This document shows, one piece after another, positions 1 to 7,169 of a DNA stretch of 25,400 nt. Made by a program: the position numbers and the translations under genes. Origin of the DNA: a virus; IMG/VR virus record IMGVR_UViG_3300033141_005567, positions 1 through 25,400 of that record; one strand, 5' to 3'. The notes beneath the pieces are model-generated. The model was not told the DNA's origin and did no database searches. It saw only the letters and a list, made by a program, of their open reading frames with translations. Every line of letters begins with the position of its first letter. The first letter of the stretch is position 1.

Positions 1-612
1 GAACCGCTCGGGGGTGTACTTCCGCTTGGCCGCCTCCGTCGTCGACGAGAAGTGGCCGAAGCTGCCCGTGATGCACGTCTTGCCCAGGGCGAAGAGGGCG
101 ATGTCCTTCTTGAAGCCGCTGAGGGAGTCGATGTTGCCGCGGATGTGGTCGATGACCCGGTGGATGCCCACACTGAAGTAGATGCCGCGGAAGGTGCGCT
201 GGACGAAGTCGCCGGCCTTGGGGTTGTCGGCGACGAGGGCCTCGATCTCGCCGTCGGTGACACGGACGGACTTGTTCTCGATGATGGCGCGCGCCGTGTG
301 CCAGGCGTAGCGCAGCCGATCGTTGGCCACGACGCGGAGACCCTTGGTCTTATACATGTAGGCGACGACCGCGGACCCGCTGAACGCGTCGAGCACGCTC
401 TTGACACCCTCGGGCGTGCTGCGCCAGATCCAGTCCACGAGCTTCTGCTTCGAGCCGATGTAGGTGGCGACGTACTTCGGGCGCTTCTCCCCCTCGGTTT
501 CCTCGGCGAGGACCTTCTGCGCCGCCTCGGCATCGAGACCGGCGAGCAGCAGGTCCGCGTCGGCTTCGAGCAGGAAGCCGAGCCTGTCCATGTCGGTCGC
601 GAACACTTCCAT
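1..612 (-). CDS. DNA adenine methylase (D12/Dam-like), C-terminus outside the window
   Basis: The frame is open from an ATG at 612 to the window edge, giving 204 residues of a longer protein. The ATG follows a GGAG ribosome site at 8 nt spacing. YIGSK at residues 51-55 and the glycine motif DAFSGS at 75-80, followed by ND at 97-98, match the N-terminal and SAM-binding motifs of D12-class N6-adenine methyltransferases. The catalytic DPPY motif would lie beyond the edge and cannot be checked. In phages such enzymes methylate the phage genome, usually to evade host restriction or to mimic host methylation. It is the last minus-strand gene visible and lies left of the plus-strand island at 834-1535, so it is likely transcribed from its own leader. 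The class is fairly sure and the target sequence is unknown. Confidence 0.8.
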   Translation of the reverse strand, partial: MEVFATDMDRLGFLLEADADLLLAGLDAEAAQKVLAEETEGEKRPKYVATYIGSKQKLVDWIWRSTPEGVKSVLDAFSGSAVVAYMYKTKGLRVVANDRLRYAWHTARAIIENKSVRVTDGEIEALVADNPKAGDFVQRTFRGIYFSVGIHRVIDHIRGNIDSLSGFKKDIALFALGKTCITGSFGHFSSTTEAAKRKYTPERF

Positions 613-633
613 CCGAACCACTCCAGAACGAAA

Positions 634-713
634 CAAGCCCGACAACTGGGAGAGTCTCGCTCTCCAAGTCACCGGGCTTGATCCTTCAACGCCAGACGGC
701 CGAACCGTCAGGC
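634..713 (-). promoter_or_regulatory. structured leader with two hairpins upstream of the adenine methylase
   Basis: Two dyads precede the methylase start at 612. The first has an 8-bp outer stem, CAAGCCCG (634-641) with CGGGCTTG (673-680), enclosing an inner stem GGAGAG (49-54 of the 600s) with CTCTCC (660-665). The second is GCCxGACGG (691-699) with CCGTCxGGC (705-713) around a 5-nt loop. Read on the minus strand the first hairpin is followed by TTTCGTT, so it could be an intrinsic terminator, an attenuator or a structured 5' leader. The pairing is seen directly and the function is inferred. Confidence 0.45.
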
Positions 714-833
714 TTGAGTCGTCAATGCCGGGTCATCAGGCGTTCACAGCTTCTGTACCCCGCTTACCAGCAGTCCAAAGTCCTGCCCCCACCTTGTGCA
801 GCGTGCCGTCCAGTCAAGCTCGGCCGGGCCTGC

Positions 834-862
834 TTGACATCCCTGAAGTGCCGCCATATAGT
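834..862 (+). promoter_or_regulatory. near-consensus sigma70 promoter
   Basis: TTGACA (834-839) and TATAGT (857-862) are separated by exactly 17 nt. The -35 is perfect and the -10 differs from consensus at one position. A short imperfect dyad (CCCG then CGGG, about 864-878) sits over the expected start site and could be an operator. It points to the gene at 981. The rest of 614-980 holds the methylase leader hairpins and no convincing gene. Confidence 0.75.
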
Positions 863-980
863 ACCCGTCACAAGCGGGACGATAGGCATGCCGTCTAGAG
901 GGCCAGATCGGTACAGGGAAGGCGACACGTCGTTGATGAGAGTTGATCGCTCGAAGGCTGTGTAATGGAAAGCTGACACC

Positions 981-1535
981 ATGGGGCACGACTGGATCAA
1001 GGAACACGAAGACACGCGGGAGGGCCGTCGCAAGGCGGAGCAGGCGCATCGTGAGGCCGCGCAAGAAAGGATCGACTTTCTGGAGTCGACGTTCACTTCC
1101 CGACTTAGACCGGCGTTCGATAGGCTGGCAAACGCTGGGCTCGGCGGTCGCTGGGAATGGTCCGATTGGGGGTGGTGGTGCGAGTACAGCAAGGACGAGC
1201 TCACCTTCTATATCCGTTGTTTCCGAGGGCCATTCCCGAATGACGCGCCACACCGAATGATGCGGATACGCACTGGTATGCGTGAGGACGTGCTCAGGGT
1301 GATCTTCTACCATCGCTGGGGCAAGGACGAGTGCGACGAGGTCGCTCATTTCCGTGTTCCTTCTTCATACACGCCCACCGATGACGACAGCCGTCGATGG
1401 TTCGAGTTCCTGATGTTCGAGTCTGATTCGCCTGGTCGGAGCCCTCACAGAGTTGGCTGTATGCCTGTTGTTGCTTTCCTGTTGGCACCCGCGCTCGCTG
1501 GGCTACTCATCTTGGCAGCGGTGCTTCCCCATTGA
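981..1535 (+). CDS. unknown protein with C-terminal membrane anchor; moron-like
   Basis: This 184-residue protein is not a family I recognise. Residues 1-40 are highly charged and probably helical. Residues 55-150 are rich in Trp, Phe and Tyr and look like a compact soluble domain. Residues 162-182 are a continuous hydrophobic segment close to the C-terminus, so the protein is probably tail-anchored with the bulk facing the cytoplasm. The ATG follows a GGAAAG site. The gene is on the opposite strand from its neighbours, has its own sigma70 promoter at 834, and uses more A/T-ending codons than the head genes. Those are the usual signs of a moron, an independently expressed accessory gene such as a superinfection-exclusion or defence factor. 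That role is inference. Confidence 0.65.
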   Translation: MGHDWIKEHEDTREGRRKAEQAHREAAQERIDFLESTFTSRLRPAFDRLANAGLGGRWEWSDWGWWCEYSKDELTFYIRCFRGPFPNDAPHRMMRIRTGMREDVLRVIFYHRWGKDECDEVAHFRVPSSYTPTDDDSRRWFEFLMFESDSPGRSPHRVGCMPVVAFLLAPALAGLLILAAVLPH

Positions 1536-1548
1536 CCGCAGCATGCGG
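1536..1548 (+). terminator. weak hairpin after the moron-like gene
   Basis: CCGCA (1536-1540) pairs with TGCGG (1544-1548) around a 3-nt loop, starting directly after the TGA stop. There is no T-tract, so it may be only a partial terminator or chance. Confidence 0.25.
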
Positions 1549-1592
1549 GACCCCAACACCGGACCCCAGGCCTATCACCGTGCGAACCACAA

Positions 1593-1766
1593 TCACTGGG
1601 CTGGCAAGTCACCGTCCAAAGGCAGGTCCTTGTAGCGCCAGTGTCGCCGTGTCTCAGTCTCCACGTGAGTCACCTTCCCATGCTCGAACTTGATGATGAC
1701 TGTCCCGTAGAACCTCTGCAGGATCAGTCGCGCCAGGAACTTGAACAGCTTCTCGCCGGGGTTCAT
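1593..1766 (-). CDS. small YezD/DUF2292-like protein
   Basis: This 57-residue protein starts at an ATG that overlaps the previous stop by 4 nt (ATGA at 1763-1766) and is preceded by GGGAGG at good spacing. Residues 8-40 follow the pattern of the short DUF2292/YezD family: an N-terminal helix, then two strands with a turn (GTVIIKFEHGKVTHVE). Members of that family are small and functionally uncharacterised. It ends a chain of four coupled genes that begins with the MuF protein, so it is probably made with the head proteins. The family match is by eye and modest. Confidence 0.6.
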   Translation of the reverse strand: MNPGEKLFKFLARLILQRFYGTVIIKFEHGKVTHVETETRRHWRYKDLPLDGDLPAQ

Positions 1767-2095
1767 CGGATCCTCCCATCCCGGATCTGCTTGAACAGGT
1801 CCGCAAACAGCGCTTCCCGGCTGGGATACCGATCGGTCTCGACGATCTCGGAGCGCATGCCCGAGTATGGAGACAGCGTGTCGCGGTGATGCTCGAGGAA
1901 CTCGCGCCCCACATGTTCGACGCCGTTCTCGACCAGGCGGTTGATGACCCAGTCGGCCTCCTCCTGCTCCTCGGCATGGCCGGGCAGCATGCGGATCTCG
2001 ACGTCGAGCCCCGGGCTGTCGCCCACGCACCACACGCCGATGGGGACGTAGGCCTCGCCGACGAGCTTGTACTCGACCATGTAGAGGAACGTCAT
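1763..2095 (-). CDS. hypothetical protein, coupled to head genes
   Basis: This 110-residue protein has no recognised family. It has no signal peptide or membrane segment. The N-terminal half is strand-rich with a GVWCVGDSPG segment, and the C-terminal half is mostly charged helix. It overlaps the genes on both sides by 4 nt (ATGA at 2092-2095 and 1763-1766), so translation is coupled along the chain. An internal ATG at 2080 is an alternative start, but the overlap favours 2095. Its position right after the MuF gene makes a virion-assembly role or a partner role for the MuF effector domains conceivable, without direct support. Confidence 0.65.
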   Translation of the reverse strand: MTFLYMVEYKLVGEAYVPIGVWCVGDSPGLDVEIRMLPGHAEEQEEADWVINRLVENGVEHVGREFLEHHRDTLSPYSGMRSEIVETDRYPSREALFADLFKQIRDGRIR

Positions 2096-2568
2096 CCGAC
2101 ACCTGCCTCCGCCATGCGGGTGTACTCCTCGAGGAACTGGCGGTCGATCCGCTCGAAGAGCACCGCGTGCATTGCTTTGTAGCTTCGCCAGTCGGCGAAG
2201 AGTTTTCTCTCCTGGGGGTCAATCGCCGGCTCAATTGAGTTGGCGACATAGCTGTTGCCGTGTTCGTCCTCGAGCATCACGCTCTGGCCGTGGGGCTGCT
2301 CGGCCGTCGCGCCGCTGATGAGGTGCACGTACTGCATCCCCTGGTCGTAGCCGACCTCCTTGAACATCAGGGCGTAGCGCCAGAGCGCGACGTCGCCATC
2401 GGCGTCCACCTGCGGCATGGCCCGGAGCACCACGAAGCTGTCCACCTCGAACCGATGCGACCCGCCGTCGGGCAGGTAGATCGACATCGTCGCCCCGGGA
2501 GCGGTCACGGCGTCGAGCGCCGCCTGGAGCCGGGACTTCTCCGCCTGCACGATGTCCTTCATGCTCAT
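2092..2568 (-). CDS. hypothetical protein directly after the MuF gene
   Basis: This 158-residue acidic soluble protein has an N-terminal helix (residues 1-22), a strand-rich centre (28-110) and a charged helical C-terminus. I do not recognise its family. Its start overlaps the MuF stop by 4 nt (ATGA at 2565-2568), so its output is tied to that of the MuF protein. If the MuF enzymatic domains act as a toxin, this gene is in the place where a cognate immunity protein or chaperone would be expected. A minor structural protein is equally possible. Confidence 0.65.
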   Translation of the reverse strand: MSMKDIVQAEKSRLQAALDAVTAPGATMSIYLPDGGSHRFEVDSFVVLRAMPQVDADGDVALWRYALMFKEVGYDQGMQYVHLISGATAEQPHGQSVMLEDEHGNSYVANSIEPAIDPQERKLFADWRSYKAMHAVLFERIDRQFLEEYTRMAEAGVG

Positions 2569-5500
2569 GGCACCACCACGATGTCCTGGACGCGCCGCCC
2601 GTCGGGCAGCCGCGTGATCCCGTGTTTCTTGAAGGCCTGGATGACCTGGCGCCGCTGCGCCTCAGAGCCGACGGCAATGACGTCGATGTTGTCGAGCAGG
2701 GTGACCGAGTACTTGAAGATGGTCTCGTCGGAACCACCGCGCGACGCGATCTGCCTCCACTCCTTGACCGTGCTCTTGCGGTTCTTGCGCACCGTCTGGG
2801 CCGTCACGCGCCCGAACCGGTCGCCGCTGTAGGTGATGGCGTCCATGCGCCGAAGCATCCGCTTCTTGAAGTAGAGGCCGGGCGAGCTGGACCCGCCGCG
2901 CTGGCCGGGGAGCTTCCGGATGCGGGTGAAGAAGTACGCGGCGCCGCCGGTGTCCATATCCGACTCCGGCGACATGCCGCCAGTCTTCACCCCGATCCGC
3001 ATCTTCTCGATGGTCGAGGCCATCGCCCCGTTGTTGCCGAGCATCTCATCGAGGAACCCCGCCATGCCCGAATCGTCGGTGAGACGGTGGTAAAGGGCGT
3101 GGCCGGGGAGGTCCCGCTCAAGGTCCTCGTCCGAGATGTCGAACCGCATCTGGTGGCGGTAGCCGGCTCGCCTCGACGGATCGTCCCACTGCGCCTGGTG
3201 CTCGCCCATCGGGTCGTAGCCGGGCATGCGGGTGATGTCATCCACGCCGAGGCGCCGCTCCCAGTAGGAGCGCAGCCGGGCGATCCGCTCCTCCTTGCTG
3301 GCGCCCTTGCGGTCCAGCTCCCGCACGGCCTTCTTGTACTCCGCCGAGGTGTCCACCTTCAGCACGTAGGCCTGCTTCTGGAGATACAGCAGCTCGGCGT
3401 CCTCAGGCGTGGCGATGGTGGCCGTGATGCCCATGCGGTCCAGGCGCTCCATCACCTGCTCGAAGCGCTTGGGGTCGGGGTCGCCGTCGAAGTGCAGCTC
3501 GAACTCGCCCTGCTGGGCGTAGTAGTTCTGGCCGACCCACGGCTTGTAGGTGGCCGTGATCCCGTCGCCGAGGTCGATCTCATACTGGACGCCGTCCTTC
3601 ATGGACCGGCCGAATACCTCGCCGGTCGACGCGTGCTCCTGCACCACATGGAGGCGCCCCTTGCGCAGTTCCCGCAGCGGCATGCGGACCTTGGTCTTCC
3701 TTGCCGTGATGCCCTTGGCTGGCTCCGCGCGGTCGGGCTTGCTCTGGAACTGCTTGCGGTACTGGGTGAACTTGCCGGTGTACTTCTTGTTGGCCGAGGC
3801 GCCCTCCAGCACCTTCTCACACTCGGCTAGGTAGCCCTCCGCCATGGCGGCCACGTCCGGGTCGCTCGACTTCTGGAGCTTCCGGAGCTTGGCCCGCAGC
3901 TTGCGGACGCTCTCCAGCTTCTCCTGGTTGTAGGCGTAGTCGCCCTCGGTGACGTGGTGGTTGACGGTCTTCACGCCGCCCAGGATGGTGTCGTAGAAGG
4001 TGTCGTCCGGCAGCGTGTCGCCCACGTCGACGGTGAGCTTCTCGCCAGAGGTGACCGCCAGGCTCTTGAGCAGCTTCGGCTCGGCCTCGGGGCGGATCTT
4101 CATGCGGACCACGGTCCTGGGCTTCCCGCCCGCCGTCTCGACGAAGACCAGGGCGTTCTGGTCCTCCACGTCCTCGATGTCGAAGGGGACGACCTTCCCC
4201 TGCCAGCCTGCCCGCCGCGAATCCTCGAGGAGACCCGCCTCGGCCTTCCCGACGCGCGATGCCGGCTTCGGCTCCTCCTCCTCGAACCGGAAGCCCGGCT
4301 GTCCAAGGGCGCGGGCGTAGAAGCCCTCGAAGTCCCGGCGGATGCTTCGCTTTCGCTCGAGGGCTGCCCGGTAGAAGGCTTCCTTCTTGGCCTTGCTCCG
4401 GCCGAAGCGCCGGTCGGCGTAGGGGCGAAGCAACTCCAGGTACTCGTCGTCGCTGACCCGCTCGACCTCGCGGATGTGGCGCAGGGTCACCGACGGGTCC
4501 ACCCGCACCCGCCCCTGCTGGACGGCGCGGAAGACGGTGTTGTAGTACGGCTCGCTCTCGCCGTGGCCCGAATTGGGGTGGTAGTCGACGGACAGCTCGT
4601 CGTCGCCGAGGAACTTGAACAGCTGCCCCTTGTCGATGCCATAGACGCGGCCGCTTCGGGTACGGATGAACTGCTTGCCGTGCCCGTCGTGGTTCGAGAT
4701 GAGCCAGTCGATGACGTGCTCGCGCTGGAGCTGCTCGATGTCACGCGGCGAGAGGTCGCCAGGGTCGACGCCCGCGAAGTCCTTGTTGGACGCGACGTCG
4801 GTCCTCCACCGCTGGATGGAGCCGACCCGGCCGTCCAGTGTGATGACGCGCACCTCGATGGCTTCGGGGTCGATGAGTCTGCCGATCCGGTATCCGACCT
4901 CGTCGCCGTGTACTCGGAACTCCTCGGACGCCGGCTTGAAGAGCCACCGCTCCCCGGTCTCGTCCTCGTAGAAGTACTTGGTGTGGGCGCCCTCGATCTC
5001 GGCCCGACCCACGAGCCGGAACCCCCTGGGCTTCGCCTCCCACGCCTTGTCGGCTTCCTCGAACTGGGCGCCCTTCTTCGAGTAGACGACCGGCTTGGGA
5101 GGCGCGGGCTGGGGAGGAGCGACGGGAGCCGGAGCGGGCGCCGCGGGCTTCGGCTTGGCCTTCTGCTTCGCGGGCTTCTTCCCGCCATGCTTCTCGGCCC
5201 ACTTTGCCCACTTGGCCTCGATGCTGTCCGACGCGGCCTGCACCTTGGCGGGGTCGGTCTCGGTGAGCAGGGTCGTCAGCTCACCCTTGTTCGCCCACTG
5301 GTAGTGGGTCACGCCCGCCTTCTGCGCGACCTTCTTGACCTCGCCGGCGGACATTCCCCCGACCATCTTCTGGAAGATCTCCTTCTTGAGGGTCACTTCC
5401 TTCGCGTGGGCAGCCACCTCCGCCTGGGGCACGATCCCCGACGCGGCGATCTGGTCCTCGGCAGCCTTGACCGCAGCCAGGAACGAGGCGCTGTCCTCGG

Positions 5501-7169
5501 GCTTCTCCGGCACCTGCACGGCGGCGGTCTTCGCGGCCAGGGTCTCCTTGGCCTGCGCGACCTTCGCAGCCTGCTGGACGTGGACGGCCTGCTGAGCGGC
5601 CTCGTGGCCGGCCGACTTGTTGAGCGCCTTGACGAGCTGCGCCTTATCCTTGAGCGGGGTGATGCCGTGCTTCTGCTTCGCCGCGGCAAGCTGCGTGCCC
5701 TTGAGGCCGGAGTGATCGACCCCAGGCTCGATCTCGTCGAGCAGCTCGATGACGTCGGCCTTGGTCATGGAGATGGGGATCCCCTTGCCCTTGGCCATGT
5801 CCTGCAGCTCTTTGAACTTGAACTGCTCGTAGCCCTTGCCGGCCGGCGTCACGGCCTCGACGGCCTGCTGCTGCGCCGTGGCCGCATACTTGGCCGTGAG
5901 CAGGTCGATCAGGTCCTGCTTCGAGCGCAGCGCGCCGATCTTGTACTGGGCGACTTTGGCCTTGAGGTTCTTGCCGGTCAGCCCCAAGTGGTCCACGCCC
6001 GGCTCGGCCTCGTCGAGCAGCTTGAGGAAGTCGGCCTTCGTCCGGGCGATGGAGATGCCCTGCTTCTTCGCGGCCGTCTGGAGCTGCTTGACGGTGAGGG
6101 TCTCGAAGTTGCCCGTCTTCAGGGCCTCGTTGACGACCGCGACGTCCGCCTTGACCTCCTTGGCCTGCGCGTCGACGTCGTCGGGCGAGAGGATGCAGCT
6201 CGGCTGCGCGGCAGCGGCATGGGCGGCCAGCGCCCCGGCGCCGCAGATGGGGAGATCGACGACCGCCGTGTGCCCGCAGCGACAGTTCGGATGCTTCGGC
6301 TGGCCCGGGAATTTGTCGATGGGGTACACCTTGCCGTCGAGCGGCTCGCACTCGGCGCACATCCGCTCGTCGTCCATCGTCATCCATTCGAGCTTGCGGA
6401 CACCGACCGTCGAGTAGAACTTCCGCTGTCCCTGGCTGTGGGCGCGCATCGTCTCCGTGCGGGCGATCAGCTCCATCCGGGTCTGGGCCTTGCCGAAGAC
6501 CCTTTTGCCCGCGTGGCGGAAGGCTTCCTTGTCGATGACGACCGTGCCCATCTCCCGGGCGATGTCGCGGACGGACATGCCCGTGGCGATCCCGGCCTGG
6601 ATCGTGCGGTTGATACCGCTCGCCAGGTCCCGGGAGACGTCTCCGGCGAGTTGGATGTTGAACCGCGTCATGAAGTCGAGCGCCGACGTGTCGACGACGG
6701 TGAAGACGTTCGTCGTCATCTTGTCGATGCCCGCCTCGTCGAGGTCGCGGTAGAAGGGCAGCTGCGCCTCGACAAACTCCTCGATCCCGTGGCCGATGCC
6801 GCGCTTGAAGCTCTCCGTGCTGGCGCGCCCGAGGATCAAACGGTGCTCGTCGCGGACATGGGCGACGATGGCGCGGATCTCACCCTGGAGCCGCCGCAGG
6901 CTCCGCTGGCTCGCCACCTTGCCTTCGGGCAAGTCACCGAGGGTGCTGTAGTGGAGCAGAGCGGCCTTGACGTCCTTCTCGGCGCGGGCCAGCGCCTCAG
7001 TGATCTTGGCCGCCGTCTTCGCGCCGTAGGCGTTGCGCTTCCTATAGGCGCGCTCGGCCCACTCGCGGATGCGCTGTGCCTGCGGCTTCCTGGGCGCGGC
7101 CCGGGCGCGGAGGACGGCGGTCCCCGTCATGCCGGCATCCCTGAATGCTGTCTCGACAGCTACCGGCAT
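2565..7169 (-). CDS. giant MuF head morphogenesis protein with kinase-like and other domains
   Basis: This 1534-residue protein begins at an ATG 8 nt after AGGAG. A GTG three codons upstream is possible but has no ribosome site. Residues about 155-305 are the phage Mu gpF-like head domain, with the typical RTETMRAHS stretch and the Cys/His pairs CAEC (271-274) and HPNCRC (293-298). Residues about 350-530 and 605-650 hold SAP/HeH-like helix repeats that usually bind DNA. A Pro/Ala/Lys linker follows at 665-705. Residues about 717-955 look like a PI3/4-kinase or HipA-type kinase, with the FKPA lysine (745), SNHDGHG (825-831) and the metal-binding IDKG (845-848). The last 200 residues are an unknown domain. 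Plain MuF proteins are far shorter, so this is a fusion. It overlaps the portal gene by 10 nt and would be a minor capsid protein, possibly injected with the DNA. Confidence 0.85.
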   Translation of the reverse strand: MPVAVETAFRDAGMTGTAVLRARAAPRKPQAQRIREWAERAYRKRNAYGAKTAAKITEALARAEKDVKAALLHYSTLGDLPEGKVASQRSLRRLQGEIRAIVAHVRDEHRLILGRASTESFKRGIGHGIEEFVEAQLPFYRDLDEAGIDKMTTNVFTVVDTSALDFMTRFNIQLAGDVSRDLASGINRTIQAGIATGMSVRDIAREMGTVVIDKEAFRHAGKRVFGKAQTRMELIARTETMRAHSQGQRKFYSTVGVRKLEWMTMDDERMCAECEPLDGKVYPIDKFPGQPKHPNCRCGHTAVVDLPICGAGALAAHAAAAQPSCILSPDDVDAQAKEVKADVAVVNEALKTGNFETLTVKQLQTAAKKQGISIARTKADFLKLLDEAEPGVDHLGLTGKNLKAKVAQYKIGALRSKQDLIDLLTAKYAATAQQQAVEAVTPAGKGYEQFKFKELQDMAKGKGIPISMTKADVIELLDEIEPGVDHSGLKGTQLAAAKQKHGITPLKDKAQLVKALNKSAGHEAAQQAVHVQQAAKVAQAKETLAAKTAAVQVPEKPEDSASFLAAVKAAEDQIAASGIVPQAEVAAHAKEVTLKKEIFQKMVGGMSAGEVKKVAQKAGVTHYQWANKGELTTLLTETDPAKVQAASDSIEAKWAKWAEKHGGKKPAKQKAKPKPAAPAPAPVAPPQPAPPKPVVYSKKGAQFEEADKAWEAKPRGFRLVGRAEIEGAHTKYFYEDETGERWLFKPASEEFRVHGDEVGYRIGRLIDPEAIEVRVITLDGRVGSIQRWRTDVASNKDFAGVDPGDLSPRDIEQLQREHVIDWLISNHDGHGKQFIRTRSGRVYGIDKGQLFKFLGDDELSVDYHPNSGHGESEPYYNTVFRAVQQGRVRVDPSVTLRHIREVERVSDDEYLELLRPYADRRFGRSKAKKEAFYRAALERKRSIRRDFEGFYARALGQPGFRFEEEEPKPASRVGKAEAGLLEDSRRAGWQGKVVPFDIEDVEDQNALVFVETAGGKPRTVVRMKIRPEAEPKLLKSLAVTSGEKLTVDVGDTLPDDTFYDTILGGVKTVNHHVTEGDYAYNQEKLESVRKLRAKLRKLQKSSDPDVAAMAEGYLAECEKVLEGASANKKYTGKFTQYRKQFQSKPDRAEPAKGITARKTKVRMPLRELRKGRLHVVQEHASTGEVFGRSMKDGVQYEIDLGDGITATYKPWVGQNYYAQQGEFELHFDGDPDPKRFEQVMERLDRMGITATIATPEDAELLYLQKQAYVLKVDTSAEYKKAVRELDRKGASKEERIARLRSYWERRLGVDDITRMPGYDPMGEHQAQWDDPSRRAGYRHQMRFDISDEDLERDLPGHALYHRLTDDSGMAGFLDEMLGNNGAMASTIEKMRIGVKTGGMSPESDMDTGGAAYFFTRIRKLPGQRGGSSSPGLYFKKRMLRRMDAITYSGDRFGRVTAQTVRKNRKSTVKEWRQIASRGGSDETIFKYSVTLLDNIDVIAVGSEAQRRQVIQAFKKHGITRLPDGRRVQDIVVVP

